NCBI RefSeq assembly: GCF_039535785.1
Contig: NZ_BAAAXV010000001.1
Span: 1,736,001 to 1,800,000 of the forward strand
From: Nonomuraea helvata
GTDB lineage: Bacteria > Actinomycetota > Actinomycetes > Streptosporangiales > Streptosporangiaceae
Reading direction: 5' to 3'
Length of the DNA: 64,000 bases
Within the stretch, counting starts at the first letter, position 1; each line of letters starts with the position of its first letter. The translations under genes and the position numbers were made by a program. The notes below the pieces were generated by a model. It was given only the letters and a program-made list of their open reading frames with translations. It was not told the origin of the DNA and searched no databases. This document shows, one piece after another, positions 51,567 through 60,687 of this stretch.

Positions 51567-52364
51567 CTACGCCGTGGCGCCCTGTGAGGGTGTCGGGCGG
51601 CGGCGGGTCCAGGAGTCGGTGATGTGCCGGCGCATCGCCGCGGCCGCCCCCTCCGGGTCACCGGCCGCGATCGCGTCCTTGATCGCCTGGTGTTCGTCCA
51701 GCGTCTGGCGCATCACCGCCTCGTTGTACTCCCCGTGGTAGAGCATGCTGGTCCGGGCCTTGTCGTGGATGCGGTTGACGATGGCCCGCCCCAGCCGGTT
51801 GCCGGACGCGACCATGATCATGTCGTGGAAGCGCACGTCCGCCGCGGCGAAGTCGGGCGTGGAGGCGAGGTTGGCCCGCATGACCGCGAGCTCGGCGTCG
51901 ATGCGCTCCTCGTCATCGGGGGTGCGCGCCAGGGCCGCGGCAGCGGCCATCTCGGCCTCCAGGGCCGTGCGTACGGCCACCAGCTCGTCCAGGAACGCCA
52001 CGTTCTTGTCGTGCGCGATCACGGCGGTGAGCACGACGTCGTCCAGCAGGTTCCACTGACGGGGGTCGGTGATCTGGGTGCCGCGGCCGTGCTCGATCCT
52101 GACCAGGCCCTTCTCCTGGATCACCTTGACGGACTCGCGGATCACCGTCCGGCTGACCCCGAACTCCTCGCAGAGGTCGGCCTCGGGCGGCAGTGACGTG
52201 CCCGGCCGGAGCGCGCCGCGGACGATGTCGTCGACGAGTTGCTCGACCACGGTGGTGCCCAGTTTGGCCCCGCGGACGCGGCGCGGCGGCCGCTTTCCGG
52301 CGCCGCCCGGCGGCGGCGCATCCCATGGATCCGTCGTCGCTTGCTCAGTCAACGCAACCCCCAT
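51567..52364 (-). CDS. GntR/FadR-family (FCD) regulator
   Basis: A 265-residue regulator. The winged helix (about 40-110) reads VRGALRPGTSLPPEADLCEE and FGVSRTVIRESVKVIQEKGL. The FCD domain (about 120-245) has the metal-site pattern D..H (RFHDMIMVASGN) and H (DEHQAIKDAIAAGD). Such regulators sense sugar acids or other carboxylates. ATG 52364 is preferred over a longer frame. A dyad just upstream is the likely site. It faces a broken glycosidase fragment, perhaps its lost target operon. Confidence 0.9.
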   Translation of the reverse strand: MGVALTEQATTDPWDAPPPGGAGKRPPRRVRGAKLGTTVVEQLVDDIVRGALRPGTSLPPEADLCEEFGVSRTVIRESVKVIQEKGLVRIEHGRGTQITDPRQWNLLDDVVLTAVIAHDKNVAFLDELVAVRTALEAEMAAAAALARTPDDEERIDAELAVMRANLASTPDFAAADVRFHDMIMVASGNRLGRAIVNRIHDKARTSMLYHGEYNEAVMRQTLDEHQAIKDAIAAGDPEGAAAAMRRHITDSWTRRRPTPSQGATA

Positions 52365-52406
52365 CCGCGCGTTCGGGTGAACACCCCTCAGTCTAAGCCA
52401 TTGTGA

Positions 52407-52421
52407 ATACGTCACACGTAT
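52407..52421. promoter_or_regulatory. GntR-type operator
   Basis: ATACGT-CAC-ACGTAT is a perfect 6-3-6 inverted repeat, 43 bases upstream of the GntR start and abutting the start of the fragmentary gene. The size fits FadR-type dimers. Confidence 0.7.
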
Positions 52422-52811
52422 GATGTCATATCTTCGACGCCGCATCGCGCTGCTGCTCGCCAACGCCGATCGCGACCTGCCCGAACCGGACATCCACCCC
52501 TGGCAGAACGTCAACCCCGTGGCGACCGAGGCCCTGGCGCAGCTGATGTGGGGCGGACTGTAGGTCGTCTACAACGTCGGCCTGCAGCAGGCCAGGGTGC
52601 GCTACGAGCTGAGCCCGGGTGGACCGGGCACGACACCGAGTACGTGCACCACGAGCCGGTGCGGTCGGTCACGGAGGCGGCGGTGAACGGGCCGCACCTC
52701 ACGGTCGAACTGCCCGCCGGCATCACGGTCACCCTCACCCTCCGGCTCCGCCTCCACGCCTACCCGCCGTCCTACCGGTGGCCGTGGGAGCGAAAGCCCC
52801 GCCCCGGTTGA
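52420..52811 (+). pseudogene. C-terminal fragment of a glycosidase-like gene, broken
   Basis: Frame 1 reads MSYLRRRIALLLANADRDLP, then HPWQNVNPVATEALAQLMWG and is ended by TAG at 52561-52563. The same frame continues VVYNVGLQQARVRYEL, then a frameshift moves the sense to another frame: VNGPHLTVELPAGITVTLTL and RLHAYPPSYRWPW, stop 52809-52811. The pattern NPVATEALAQLMWGG...VVYN...LQQARVRY looks like the end of a sugar-active enzyme. Most of the gene is missing. The exact family is not certain. Confidence 0.5.
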
Positions 52812-52830
52812 CCGTGGACCAGGCTCTGGT

Positions 52831-52864
52831 GTGAGGCCGGCGCGGATGCCCGCACCGGCCTCAC
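52831..52864. terminator. Stem-loop terminator
   Basis: GTGAGGCCGG pairs perfectly with CCGGCCTCAC around a 14-base loop. It lies five bases from the P450 stop and 20 bases after the glycosidase-fragment stop, so it can serve both strands. Confidence 0.65.
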
Positions 52865-52868
52865 GAGC

Positions 52869-54074
52869 TCACCAGGCGACCCAGACGTCCTGGAGCCCGC
52901 CGGACAGCAGTCCGGTGCGCAGGCGCAGCTCGTCGGCGCCGTCCCGCAGGCGCAGGGTGGGCAGCCGGCGCGTGAGCGTGCCGAGCACGACCTGCAGCTC
53001 CAGGCGGGCCAGCGGCTGGCCGAGGCAGTAGTGCGAGCCGACGCCGAAGCTCAGGTGCTGGGCGGCGTTCTCGCGGCGCGGGTCGAACCGTTCGGGGTCG
53101 TCGAACTTGCGCGGGTCCCGGTTGGCCGCGGGCCGGCACGGGATCACGGTGCCGCCCGCGGGCACGACGGTGCCGCTGAGCTCGGTGTCCTCGGTGGCGA
53201 CCCGGGGGAAGCCGATCACGCTGAGCGTGGTGTCGAGCCGCAGGACCTCCTCGACGGTGCCCGGGATGAGCTCGGGGTCGTCGATGACCGCCTGGTAGCG
53301 TTCCGGCTCCGCAAGGAGCATCGCCGTCATGATGGCGATCATGTTGGAGGTGGTCTCGTGCCCGGCCAGCAGGAGCGCCATCACGGTGGTGATCAGCTCT
53401 TCGTGGCTGAGCCTGCCGTCCTCGCTGTCGGAGATCTGGGTCAGCTCGCTGAGGAGGTCGTCGCCCGGGTTCGCCCGCTTCTCCTCGACCAGGGCGGAGA
53501 CGTACGCGCCGAACTCCTCGTACGTCTGCCGCACCTCCTCCTGCGTGTAGCGCGTCAGCGTCAGCATGACCTGCGACCAGTGCGCGAACTTGTCCTGGTC
53601 CTCGCTGGGGGCGCCGACCAGGGCGCAGATGACCCGCACCGGCAGCGGCAGGCCCAGCTGGGCCGACAGGTTGGCCGGCGAGCCGGACTTCACCAGGTCG
53701 TCCACCAGTTCGTCGGCCATCTGCTGCACCCGGGGCCGCCACGTCTCCATCTTCCGGATGGTGAAGGACTTGTTGAGCAGCCGCCGCCACCGCAGGTGGC
53801 CCTCGCCCTCCCGCACCCTGGAGTTGCTGTTGCGGGCGAAGATCCCGCCGTCCTCCGTCGTGGAGATCCGCGCGGCGCCCTCGCCGCCCCGCCGGAACTG
53901 AGGGTCCGCGAGCACCGAGCGGACGTCCTCGTAGCGGGTCAGGAGCTGGGCCGTGTCGCCGCTCGGCAGCCGTATGTGGGCCACGGGACAGCGCTCCTGT
54001 AACTCGGCCCACTCCTGCGGCGGCTCCAGGGCCTTCTCCCGGGAGAAGGGGTAATCGGGCATGGTCTCAGTCAT
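52869..54074 (-). CDS. Cytochrome P450
   Basis: A 401-residue bacterial P450 (CYP105/107-like length). The oxygen-binding I helix has LLLAGHETTSNMI, the ExxR helix is TVEEVLRLD, and the haem loop is SFGVGSHYCLGQPLARLE with C350 as ligand. It needs a ferredoxin and reductase, neither of which is adjacent. No biosynthetic partner genes surround it, so it may modify a xenobiotic or an unlinked metabolite. Monocistronic. Confidence 0.95.
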   Translation of the reverse strand: MTETMPDYPFSREKALEPPQEWAELQERCPVAHIRLPSGDTAQLLTRYEDVRSVLADPQFRRGGEGAARISTTEDGGIFARNSNSRVREGEGHLRWRRLLNKSFTIRKMETWRPRVQQMADELVDDLVKSGSPANLSAQLGLPLPVRVICALVGAPSEDQDKFAHWSQVMLTLTRYTQEEVRQTYEEFGAYVSALVEEKRANPGDDLLSELTQISDSEDGRLSHEELITTVMALLLAGHETTSNMIAIMTAMLLAEPERYQAVIDDPELIPGTVEEVLRLDTTLSVIGFPRVATEDTELSGTVVPAGGTVIPCRPAANRDPRKFDDPERFDPRRENAAQHLSFGVGSHYCLGQPLARLELQVVLGTLTRRLPTLRLRDGADELRLRTGLLSGGLQDVWVAW

Positions 54075-54141
54075 GACGCCCTCTATGTAGTTGACAATTC
54101 ACCGCCAACCATAAGGAGGACGCCTTAGTAAGGCAAGGACC

Positions 54142-55644
54142 TTAAACATCCCCGGATCGGTAGTCGAACCAGTCGAAATCGGCGCTCCCCTCCGTGACGT
54201 ACATGCCGATCACCCGTCCCGTGAAACCGGTCGCCACCTCCGTGGACAGGTACCGGCCGTCCAGCGAGGCCAGCAGGGCGCCGTCGGCGGAGAAGTCGAT
54301 GGTGTCGGGTCCCCTGGCGCCGACGCCCGTTGCCTCTGCGGTCGGCTCGATGACCGAGGGCGGCAGGACGTCGCGGGTGCGGATGTCCAGAGTGAGGGTG
54401 AGCGGCCCGGGCGGCACCGGTCGCTCGGCCACGCACTGGCGCAGCGGGCCGATGCGCGCGATCACCCGCGCCCGCCCCTCGCTCACCTCCAGGTCGTAGT
54501 GGTGCGCCTCGTCCATGCGGACGGACAGCCCGGCCGTGCCGGACCCGGGATCGAGGCGGGCGGCGACCCGGCAGTCGTGGTGCTGCTGGCGGCGCCCCAC
54601 GAAGGTGTGGCCGGGCCGGTCGAGGGTCGGCCCGGTGGCGCGCAGGGTCAGCCAGCCGGGGCGGTCGCCCAGCGACCAGGACCCGTCGGGGCGGCTGCGC
54701 GGCGAGATCCAGTACGGCGCGAGCGCCCCGGCGTCGAAGTCGTCGCGGTACGGCTCTTCGGGCAGCGGATGCCAGGCGGCGGGTGCGGGGTGGCGTTCCT
54801 CGACGGGGCCCACGACGGGCCAGCCGTCCTCCCACCGCACGGGGGTGAGGAAGGTCTCCCGCCCGAGGACCTGGTACTCGGGCGAGTAGCCGCGCGGGCG
54901 GGCGCCGAGCAGGATCATCCACCAGGTCCCGTCGGCGGCCTGCACGAGGTCGGCGTGACCGGTGCTCTGGATGGGCCGGTCCGTGCCGCGGTGCGTCAGG
55001 ATCGGGTTGACCGGCCCGGGCTCGAAGGGGCCGCGCGGCGAGGGGCCGCGGGCGATCGACACGGCGTGGCCGCGCTCGGTGCCGCCTTCGGACATGAGCA
55101 GGTACCACCAGCCGTCCACCTGGTAGAGGTGCGGCGCCTCCGGATATTTCCCGCCGGTGCCCGACCAGATCGGGTACGGCCCCTCCAGGATCTTGCCGGT
55201 CGCCGGGTCGATGCGCGCCACCTGGTTGCCCGAGGTGGTGCACCAGCACGAGCCGTCCTCGTCCCAGGCCAGGTCGGGATCGACGCCGGGCAGGTCGATC
55301 CAGACCGGGTCTGACCAGGGACCTTCGGGGTCTTCGGCGGTGACGACGAAGTGGCCGCCCGCTCCCACGTTGGTGGTGATCATGTAGAAGCGGCCGTCGT
55401 GGTGGCGGATCGTCGGCGCGAAGACGCCGCCCGAGGCGGGCACGTCCGCGGGCAGGTCCAGCTGTGAGGGCCGGTCGAGCACGTTGCCGATCTGGCGCCA
55501 GTGCACGAGGTCCCGGCTGTGGAAGATCGGCACGCCGGGGACGTACTCGAAGCTGGAGCAGACGAGGTAGTAGTCCTCGCCGACCCGGCACACGCTGGGG
55601 TCCGGGTGGAACCCGGGCACGACCGGGTTGTCGTAGACGTTCAC
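54142..55644 (-). CDS. GH43 glycoside hydrolase (beta-xylosidase/alpha-L-arabinofuranosidase type)
   Basis: A 500-residue enzyme without signal peptide. The five-blade catalytic domain (about 1-300) opens NPVVPGFHPDPSVCRVGEDY, where the Asp is the general base. DLAWDEDGSCW and YPEAPHLYQVDGWWYLLMSE carry the other acidic residues, with Glu in the EAPH motif as the acid. The C-terminal half (about 315-500) is the GH43_C2-like beta-sandwich (YISPRSRP-like, YDLEVSEGRA). GTG 55644 follows AAAGG. It is last in the uptake operon, so it probably cleaves imported xylo- or arabino-oligosaccharides inside the cell. Confidence 0.9.
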   Translation of the reverse strand: MNVYDNPVVPGFHPDPSVCRVGEDYYLVCSSFEYVPGVPIFHSRDLVHWRQIGNVLDRPSQLDLPADVPASGGVFAPTIRHHDGRFYMITTNVGAGGHFVVTAEDPEGPWSDPVWIDLPGVDPDLAWDEDGSCWCTTSGNQVARIDPATGKILEGPYPIWSGTGGKYPEAPHLYQVDGWWYLLMSEGGTERGHAVSIARGPSPRGPFEPGPVNPILTHRGTDRPIQSTGHADLVQAADGTWWMILLGARPRGYSPEYQVLGRETFLTPVRWEDGWPVVGPVEERHPAPAAWHPLPEEPYRDDFDAGALAPYWISPRSRPDGSWSLGDRPGWLTLRATGPTLDRPGHTFVGRRQQHHDCRVAARLDPGSGTAGLSVRMDEAHHYDLEVSEGRARVIARIGPLRQCVAERPVPPGPLTLTLDIRTRDVLPPSVIEPTAEATGVGARGPDTIDFSADGALLASLDGRYLSTEVATGFTGRVIGMYVTEGSADFDWFDYRSGDV

Positions 55645-55663
55645 GTTGAGCCTTTTCGAAAGG

Positions 55664-56485
55664 TCAGCCCTTGAAGGCGCCGTCCATGATCCCGGCCACC
55701 ATGCGGCGCCCGACGAAGACGAACAGCACCACCAGCGGCAGCGTGGACAGGAACGATCCCGACATGGCCAGGCCGAGGTCGATGTCCAAGCTGTTCTGCA
55801 GGGCCTTGATGGCAATCTGCGCGGTGTACATCTCGGGCGACTTCAGCACGATGAACGGCCACAGGAAGTCGTTCCACGAGTAGACGAAGCCGAGCAGCCC
55901 GAGCACGAAGGCGGCCGGCCGCACCAGCGGGAACGCGATGCGCCAGTAGATCTGCCAGGTGTTCGCCCCGTCGATGCGAGCGGCCTGCAGGATCTCGTCA
56001 CTGATCGTCGAGGACAGGTGCTGGCGCATCCAGAAGATGCCGAACGCGCTGGCCAGACCCGGGACGATGAGCGCCTGCAGGGTGTCCACCCAGTTCAGCG
56101 AGGAGATGATCATGTACTGCGGGATGACCGCGAGCTGCGTCGGCACGGTCATGGTCAGCACCACGATCAGGAACAGCGCGTTCCGGCCCGGGAAGCGCAG
56201 CTTGGCGAAGGCGAAGCCGGCCAGCGTGCAGAGCACCGCGTGCCCGACGCCGATCGTCCCAGCCACGATCAGGCTGTTGATGATCGCGCGCACGAACGGC
56301 ACGGTCGAGAACACCAGCCCCGCCAGCTCGAAGAAGTTGCCGCCGGGCACGATCTCGGGCGGCAGCTGGGTGGCCGTCGCCGAGTCGGTGGTGGCCACCA
56401 CGAACATCCAGTACAGCGGGAACAGGCAGACGAGCGTGGCCAGGCCGATCAGCAGGTAGGTCCACCAGCGGATCCGATCGTTCAT
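55664..56485 (-). CDS. Sugar ABC-transporter permease (MalG type)
   Basis: A 273-residue CUT1 permease with six helices. The EAA loop reads EILQAARIDGANTWQIYWRI and AFPLVRP; it contacts the ATPase. N-terminal YLLIGLATLVCLFPLYWMFV is the first helix. It overlaps the MalF-type gene by four bases. No ATPase gene is present here, so a shared MsiK-type ATPase encoded elsewhere is probably used, as in many actinomycetes. Confidence 0.95.
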   Translation of the reverse strand: MNDRIRWWTYLLIGLATLVCLFPLYWMFVVATTDSATATQLPPEIVPGGNFFELAGLVFSTVPFVRAIINSLIVAGTIGVGHAVLCTLAGFAFAKLRFPGRNALFLIVVLTMTVPTQLAVIPQYMIISSLNWVDTLQALIVPGLASAFGIFWMRQHLSSTISDEILQAARIDGANTWQIYWRIAFPLVRPAAFVLGLLGFVYSWNDFLWPFIVLKSPEMYTAQIAIKALQNSLDIDLGLAMSGSFLSTLPLVVLFVFVGRRMVAGIMDGAFKG

Positions 56486-57423
56486 GACTTCCCCGGGCGG
56501 ATGCGGGTGGACAGGACGTAGTTGAGCGCGGCGAACAGGATGATCAGGACGAACAGCGCCACGCCGATGGCGGCGCCGTAGCCGAACTGGAACTGACCGA
56601 AAGCCTGCTCGTAGAGGAACAACGTGAGCGTCTGGCACTGCCGGATCGCCCCGCAGGTCGTGGAGCGGGACATCAGCAGGGGCTCGGTGAAGATCTGCAG
56701 GCCGCCGATCGTCGAGGTCACGATCGTGAAGACGATGACCGGGCGCAGCGACGGGAGGGAGATGTGGCGGAACTGCTTCCACCCGCCCGCGCCGTCCACC
56801 GCCGCCGCCTCATAGATCGCCCGCGGGATCGCCTGCAGCGAGGCCAGGTAGAGCAGCGTCGTGTAGCCGAACCAGCGCCACGTCACCATGACGGCGATCA
56901 TCAGGTGGCTGCCCCACACCGACTGCTTGAAGTCGATCGGCCCGATGCCCGCGAAGCCCAGCAGCCAGTTGAGCAGACCGTAGTCACGGTCGAACATCTG
57001 GGCGAAGACGATCGCGGTGGCCGCCACCGAGGTGATGTACGGCACCAGCATCGACATCCGGAAGAACACCGCCAGCCGCAGCCGGGCGTGGTTGAGCAGG
57101 TGCGCCACGCCCAGCGCGAGCACCAGCTGCGGGAGAGTGGACAGCAGCCAGATGCTGAGGGTGTTCCACAGGGCGTTCGAGAACCGGGGATCCCCGAACA
57201 GGCGGGTGAAGTTGTCGAAGCCGACGAAGACGTGCTCGCCGATGGGGTTCCAGTCGAACAGCGCGACATAGAACGTGAACAGCAGGGGGACGAGCCCGAA
57301 CACCGCGAAGATCAGGAAGAACGGCGCGATGTAGGCGTAGGGGGCGATGCGCTCGCCGACGCTCTGGTGGACCCGGGTCGTGATGGGGGGCGCGTCCGCG
57401 ACCCTGTCGAGTGTCGCGGTCAC
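56482..57423 (-). CDS. Sugar ABC-transporter permease (MalF type)
   Basis: A 313-residue CUT1 permease with six helices (PYAYIAPFFLIFAVFGLVPL at the start). The EAA loop is AIPRAIYEAAAVDGAGGWKQ then FRHISLPSLRP. It forms the heterodimeric channel with the MalG-type partner. It overlaps the binding-protein stop by four bases. Confidence 0.95.
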   Translation of the reverse strand: MTATLDRVADAPPITTRVHQSVGERIAPYAYIAPFFLIFAVFGLVPLLFTFYVALFDWNPIGEHVFVGFDNFTRLFGDPRFSNALWNTLSIWLLSTLPQLVLALGVAHLLNHARLRLAVFFRMSMLVPYITSVAATAIVFAQMFDRDYGLLNWLLGFAGIGPIDFKQSVWGSHLMIAVMVTWRWFGYTTLLYLASLQAIPRAIYEAAAVDGAGGWKQFRHISLPSLRPVIVFTIVTSTIGGLQIFTEPLLMSRSTTCGAIRQCQTLTLFLYEQAFGQFQFGYGAAIGVALFVLIILFAALNYVLSTRIRPGKS

Positions 57424-58700
57424 TTGCCGATCGCCGTCTTGATGTTGGTCAGCGCCGAGTCCCAGGCCTTGGCGGGGTCACCCTTGCCCTGCTCGACGCT
57501 GGTGATGGCGTTCAGGAACTCCTGGCCGATGGCCGCGCTGTCCGGGCCGATGTAGAACGGCTTGAGCCCGAGCAGCGACTCGGTGTAGATCTTCCCGATC
57601 GGCGCGTCGGAGAAGAACTCGTCCTTCTTCGCAATGAGCTTGGGGTCCTGGTAGACCGACGGGGTCGTGGGCAGCGAGCCGGAGTCCAGGAAGTGCGTGA
57701 GCTGGCTTTGCGGCGACTGCATCTTGGAGATGTAGTCCCAGGCGGCCTTGGCGTTCTTGGCGCCCTTGGGGATGGCCAGGTAGCTGCCGCCCCAGTTGCC
57801 GGCTCCGCCGGGGATCTTGGCGATGTCCCACTTGCCCTTGGTGTCGGGGGCGTTCCTGCGGATCTGGCCCAGCAGCCACGACGGCGCGGAGATCACCGCG
57901 AACTGCCCCTTGCCCATGCCCGCGCTCCAGCCCTCGGTGAACGAGGTCTGCTTAGCGCTGATCCCGGCCGCCACGGCCTTGAGCGACAGGTCGAAGGCCG
58001 TCTTGACCTGCGGGCTGGTGCTGTAGACGACGTTGCCCTGGGGGTCGTAGTACTTCTGCGGACCCTGGTTGACCGCCTGGTAGAACACGCTGGTCTCGGC
58101 GTTGTCGATGAACGCCTTGCCGGTCTTTTCGACGTACTTCTTGCCGGTCTCGATGAACGCGTCCCACGTGGGCCAGAGCTTGCCGACCTCCTCCCGGTCG
58201 GTCGGCAGCCCGGCCTCCTTGAACAGGTCCGTCCGGTACGCGATGGCCATGCCGCCCACGTCGGTCGGGATGCCGATGATCGAGCCGTCCTTGGCCGTGC
58301 TCTGGCTCATGACCCAGTCGAGGTAGTCGCCCTTCATCTTGTCCGCGCCGAGCTGCCGCAGATCGTAGAAGTTCTGCGGCTGCTGCACGAACTTGGGCAG
58401 GTCGTCGCCCTGGATGAGCACCAGGTCGGGCACCTTGCCGCCGGCCAGCGCCGTCGTCAGCGCCTGCGCCGTCTCGGTCGAGCCGCCCACCTCGGTGAGC
58501 TTCACCTGCACGTTCGGGTTGACCTTGTGGTACTCGTCGACCGAGGCCTTCTGGTTGATCCCGGAGAAGGACCAGAACTCGAACGACTTGCCGTCACCCG
58601 ACGGCTGCGACGGGGTGCTGCCGGAGCCGCCTCCGCAGGCGGTGGCGGTCAGGGCGATGGCCGCGAGGAGCGCGGCTGGGGTTGCGATACGGAATTTCAC
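57420..58700 (-). CDS. Sugar-binding lipoprotein of the ABC transporter
   Basis: A 426-residue extracytoplasmic solute-binding protein (family 1). The signal ALLAAIALTATAC ends at the lipobox cysteine, and a Gly/Ser-rich linker follows. The fold is typical (FEFWSFSGINQKASVDEYHK, GKVPDLVLIQGDDLPKFVQQ, WDYISKMQSPQSQLTHFLDS). First gene of the operon with a GTG start. It binds oligosaccharides and hands them to the permeases. Its promoter region carries a GAAAGTTTCGG site shared with the LacI/GH43 gap. Confidence 0.95.
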   Translation of the reverse strand: MKFRIATPAALLAAIALTATACGGGSGSTPSQPSGDGKSFEFWSFSGINQKASVDEYHKVNPNVQVKLTEVGGSTETAQALTTALAGGKVPDLVLIQGDDLPKFVQQPQNFYDLRQLGADKMKGDYLDWVMSQSTAKDGSIIGIPTDVGGMAIAYRTDLFKEAGLPTDREEVGKLWPTWDAFIETGKKYVEKTGKAFIDNAETSVFYQAVNQGPQKYYDPQGNVVYSTSPQVKTAFDLSLKAVAAGISAKQTSFTEGWSAGMGKGQFAVISAPSWLLGQIRRNAPDTKGKWDIAKIPGGAGNWGGSYLAIPKGAKNAKAAWDYISKMQSPQSQLTHFLDSGSLPTTPSVYQDPKLIAKKDEFFSDAPIGKIYTESLLGLKPFYIGPDSAAIGQEFLNAITSVEQGKGDPAKAWDSALTNIKTAIGK

Positions 58701-58792
58701 GGTTGTTCTCTTCCGGGGTGGGGGTCAGGAGCGGAGCGCGGTGGCGGGCGGGGTGCACGCTGCGCTCCTTGGGTAGGGTTCGCAGCTTGCCT

Positions 58793-58803
58793 GAAAGTTT
58801 CGG
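58793..58803. promoter_or_regulatory. LacI-type operator upstream of the sugar operon
   Basis: The site CTGAAAGTTTCGG (core 58793-58803) recurs in reverse complement at 59951-59961 on the other side of the lacI gene (CCGAAACTTTCTG). GAAA-(N)-TTTC cores are typical of LacI regulators of plant-sugar genes in actinomycetes. A second dyad, CCCGATT-GTT-AATCGGG (58811-58827), lies next to it. Confidence 0.65.
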
Positions 58804-58906
58804 TTCCAGGCCCGATTGTTAATCGGGGACTCTAAGCAGGCATGAGGAAACCCGTCAAGAACACAGGCGTAAGATCCCCGAAATCAATCGGGCTAGACTG
58901 CGCCCC

Positions 58907-59950
58907 ATGACCGCGACCGAGCAGCCGTTCGACGCCGACACCCCGCCCGCCCGGCCGCTGACCATCACCGAGCTGGCCGAGCTGGCCGGCGTGTCCACCG
59001 CGACCGTCTCCAAAGTGGTCAACGGCCGCTCCGAGGTCGCCCCCGAGACGCGCGCCCTCGTCGAGGGGCTCATCCGCCGGCACGGCTACCGCAGGCAGCG
59101 GCGGCGAGTCAGCCCCGCCGCCCTGGTGGAGGTGGTCATCCACGCACTGGGAGGCGACTACCCGGTCGAGATCATCAAAGGGGTCGGGCAGGTCGCGCGC
59201 CAGCACAACCTGGCCGTGGTGATCTCCGACGCGCCGGACCGCGAAACCCCGGGTCGCGGCTGGATCGAGGGCGTGCTGAGCCGCCGCCCCAGCGGGGTGA
59301 TCGGGGTGTTCTCCGGGCTGACCGACGACCAGCGCGAGCAGCTCGTCACCCGTGACATCCCCATCGTCCTGGTCGACCCGTCCGGCGACCCCGGACCGGG
59401 CTTCCCCTCGGTCGGCGCGGGAAACTGGAGCGGCGGCCTGTCGGCCACCCGCCACCTGCTCGACCTCGGCCACCGCCGCATCGCCATCATCACCGGCCCC
59501 GACTGGGCGCTGCCCAGCAGGGCCCGCCTCGACGGCTACCGCACCGCGCTCGACCTGGCCGGGGTGGCCGCCGACCCCGAGCTGATCGGTTCGGGGGACT
59601 TCCTCATCGAGGGCGGCCGCGCCCAGGCCCACCGGCTGCTGCGCCTGCCGAAGCCACCGACCGCGATCTTCGCCTGCAACGACGGGCAGGCAACCGGCGT
59701 CTACCGCGCCGCCCACGAGCTGGGTCTGCGCATCCCCCACGATCTCAGCGTCGTCGGCTTCGACGACCTGCCCTCGGTGGAGTGGATGAACCCGCCGCTC
59801 ACCACGGTCCGCCAGCCGCTCTGCGAGATGGCCGTCGCGGCCACCGGCATGCTCATGAAGCTCGTGGGGGGCGAGCCGCTGCCGCAGAGCCGGGTCGAGC
59901 TCGGCACCGATCTGATCATTAGGGGCAGCACCGCGCGCCCTGCCCACTGA
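58907..59950 (+). CDS. LacI-family transcriptional regulator
   Basis: A 347-residue LacI regulator. The helix-turn-helix and hinge (about 15-70) read LTITELAELAGVSTATVSKV then VNGRSEVAPETRALVEGLIR. The periplasmic-binding-like core ends with SVVGFDDLPSVEWMNPPLTT. It is divergent from the ABC/GH43 operon and precedes the second GH43 gene. Operators with the same core flank it on both sides, so it most likely controls both and itself, released by a xylo- or arabino-sugar. Confidence 0.95.
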   Translation: MTATEQPFDADTPPARPLTITELAELAGVSTATVSKVVNGRSEVAPETRALVEGLIRRHGYRRQRRRVSPAALVEVVIHALGGDYPVEIIKGVGQVARQHNLAVVISDAPDRETPGRGWIEGVLSRRPSGVIGVFSGLTDDQREQLVTRDIPIVLVDPSGDPGPGFPSVGAGNWSGGLSATRHLLDLGHRRIAIITGPDWALPSRARLDGYRTALDLAGVAADPELIGSGDFLIEGGRAQAHRLLRLPKPPTAIFACNDGQATGVYRAAHELGLRIPHDLSVVGFDDLPSVEWMNPPLTTVRQPLCEMAVAATGMLMKLVGGEPLPQSRVELGTDLIIRGSTARPAH

Positions 59951-59961
59951 CCGAAACTTTC
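59951..59961. promoter_or_regulatory. Second copy of the LacI-type operator
   Basis: CCGAAACTTTC, the reverse complement of the site at 58793-58803, begins directly after the lacI stop codon. It lies 27 bases before the -35 box of the promoter for the broken GH43 gene. Confidence 0.6.
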
Positions 59962-59987
59962 TGGATTATTGCCGTACGTATCGCGGG

Positions 59988-60016
59988 TTGACAGCCTCCG
60001 CACAGCTGCCTAACGT
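59988..60016 (+). promoter_or_regulatory. Promoter of the broken GH43 gene
   Basis: TTGACA (59988-59993), 17 bases, then TAACGT (60011-60016): a near-consensus sigma-70-type promoter, unusually clear for this GC-rich DNA. Confidence 0.75.
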
Positions 60017-60053
60017 GGCGCGCACATCGCGGCCGTCAGCCTCGAAAATTGAG

Positions 60054-60067
60054 TGTTAGCGCTAACA
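60054..60067. promoter_or_regulatory. Palindromic LacI operator
   Basis: TGTTAGCGCTAACA is a perfect 14-base palindrome with a central CG, 38 bases after the -10 box and 22 bases before the GH43 ATG. Repressor bound here would block elongation. It differs from the GAAAGTTTCGG sites, so a second LacI protein (for example the one at the right edge) may bind it. Confidence 0.75.
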
Positions 60068-60687
60068 ACGCAATGAGGGGAGGACGCAGATGCCATCCGG
60101 CGGCTCCTTGCAGGCGTACGACCGCGTCGTCCTGCCGCCGGTCCTGGTCTCGGGCACGTCCATCGGGCCGGACGCGGTGCTGAGCACCGGCCATCCGGAC
60201 CTCGAGGTGCGCGAGGGCGTGATCACGAGCCGGTCGGCCGGCACCGTCCAGGCGGCGATCTCCGTGGCGGGCGCCGTCATGACGGACGTCCAGGACGTGC
60301 GGCGCATCCGCACGCTGGCCGATCCCCACCTCTTCCACACCCCGACCGGGTACGGCGTCGTGGCCACCGCGTGCCTGCCGGACGGGACCCCGGAACCGTA
60401 CGTTCTGATCTTCACGACGCCCGACCTCGTCCACTACGAGGAACTGGGCCCAGTGGATCTCGCCGCGGTCGATCTCGGCACGGTCGATCTCGGCGCGGGC
60501 GGCCGCGTCTTCCGGCCCCGCGCGGTCTATGACGGCGCCCGCGACGAGTATGTGCTGTGGTGGACGGACGGCGCGGGCGAGCGGATGTTCACCACCATGA
60601 AGACGCTCGCTCGACGCCGAGCCGCTGCCCGCCCGGTTCGGGGCACCGCTCGTGCCGGCCCCCGAACCGCCCGCTCGGCTCAGGCCG

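Noticed and set aside
52869..54074. P450 near regulators considered as part of a secondary-metabolite cluster with the SARP
   Set aside because: No polyketide, peptide or terpene synthase is present; the P450 is 17 kb from the SARP and monocistronic.
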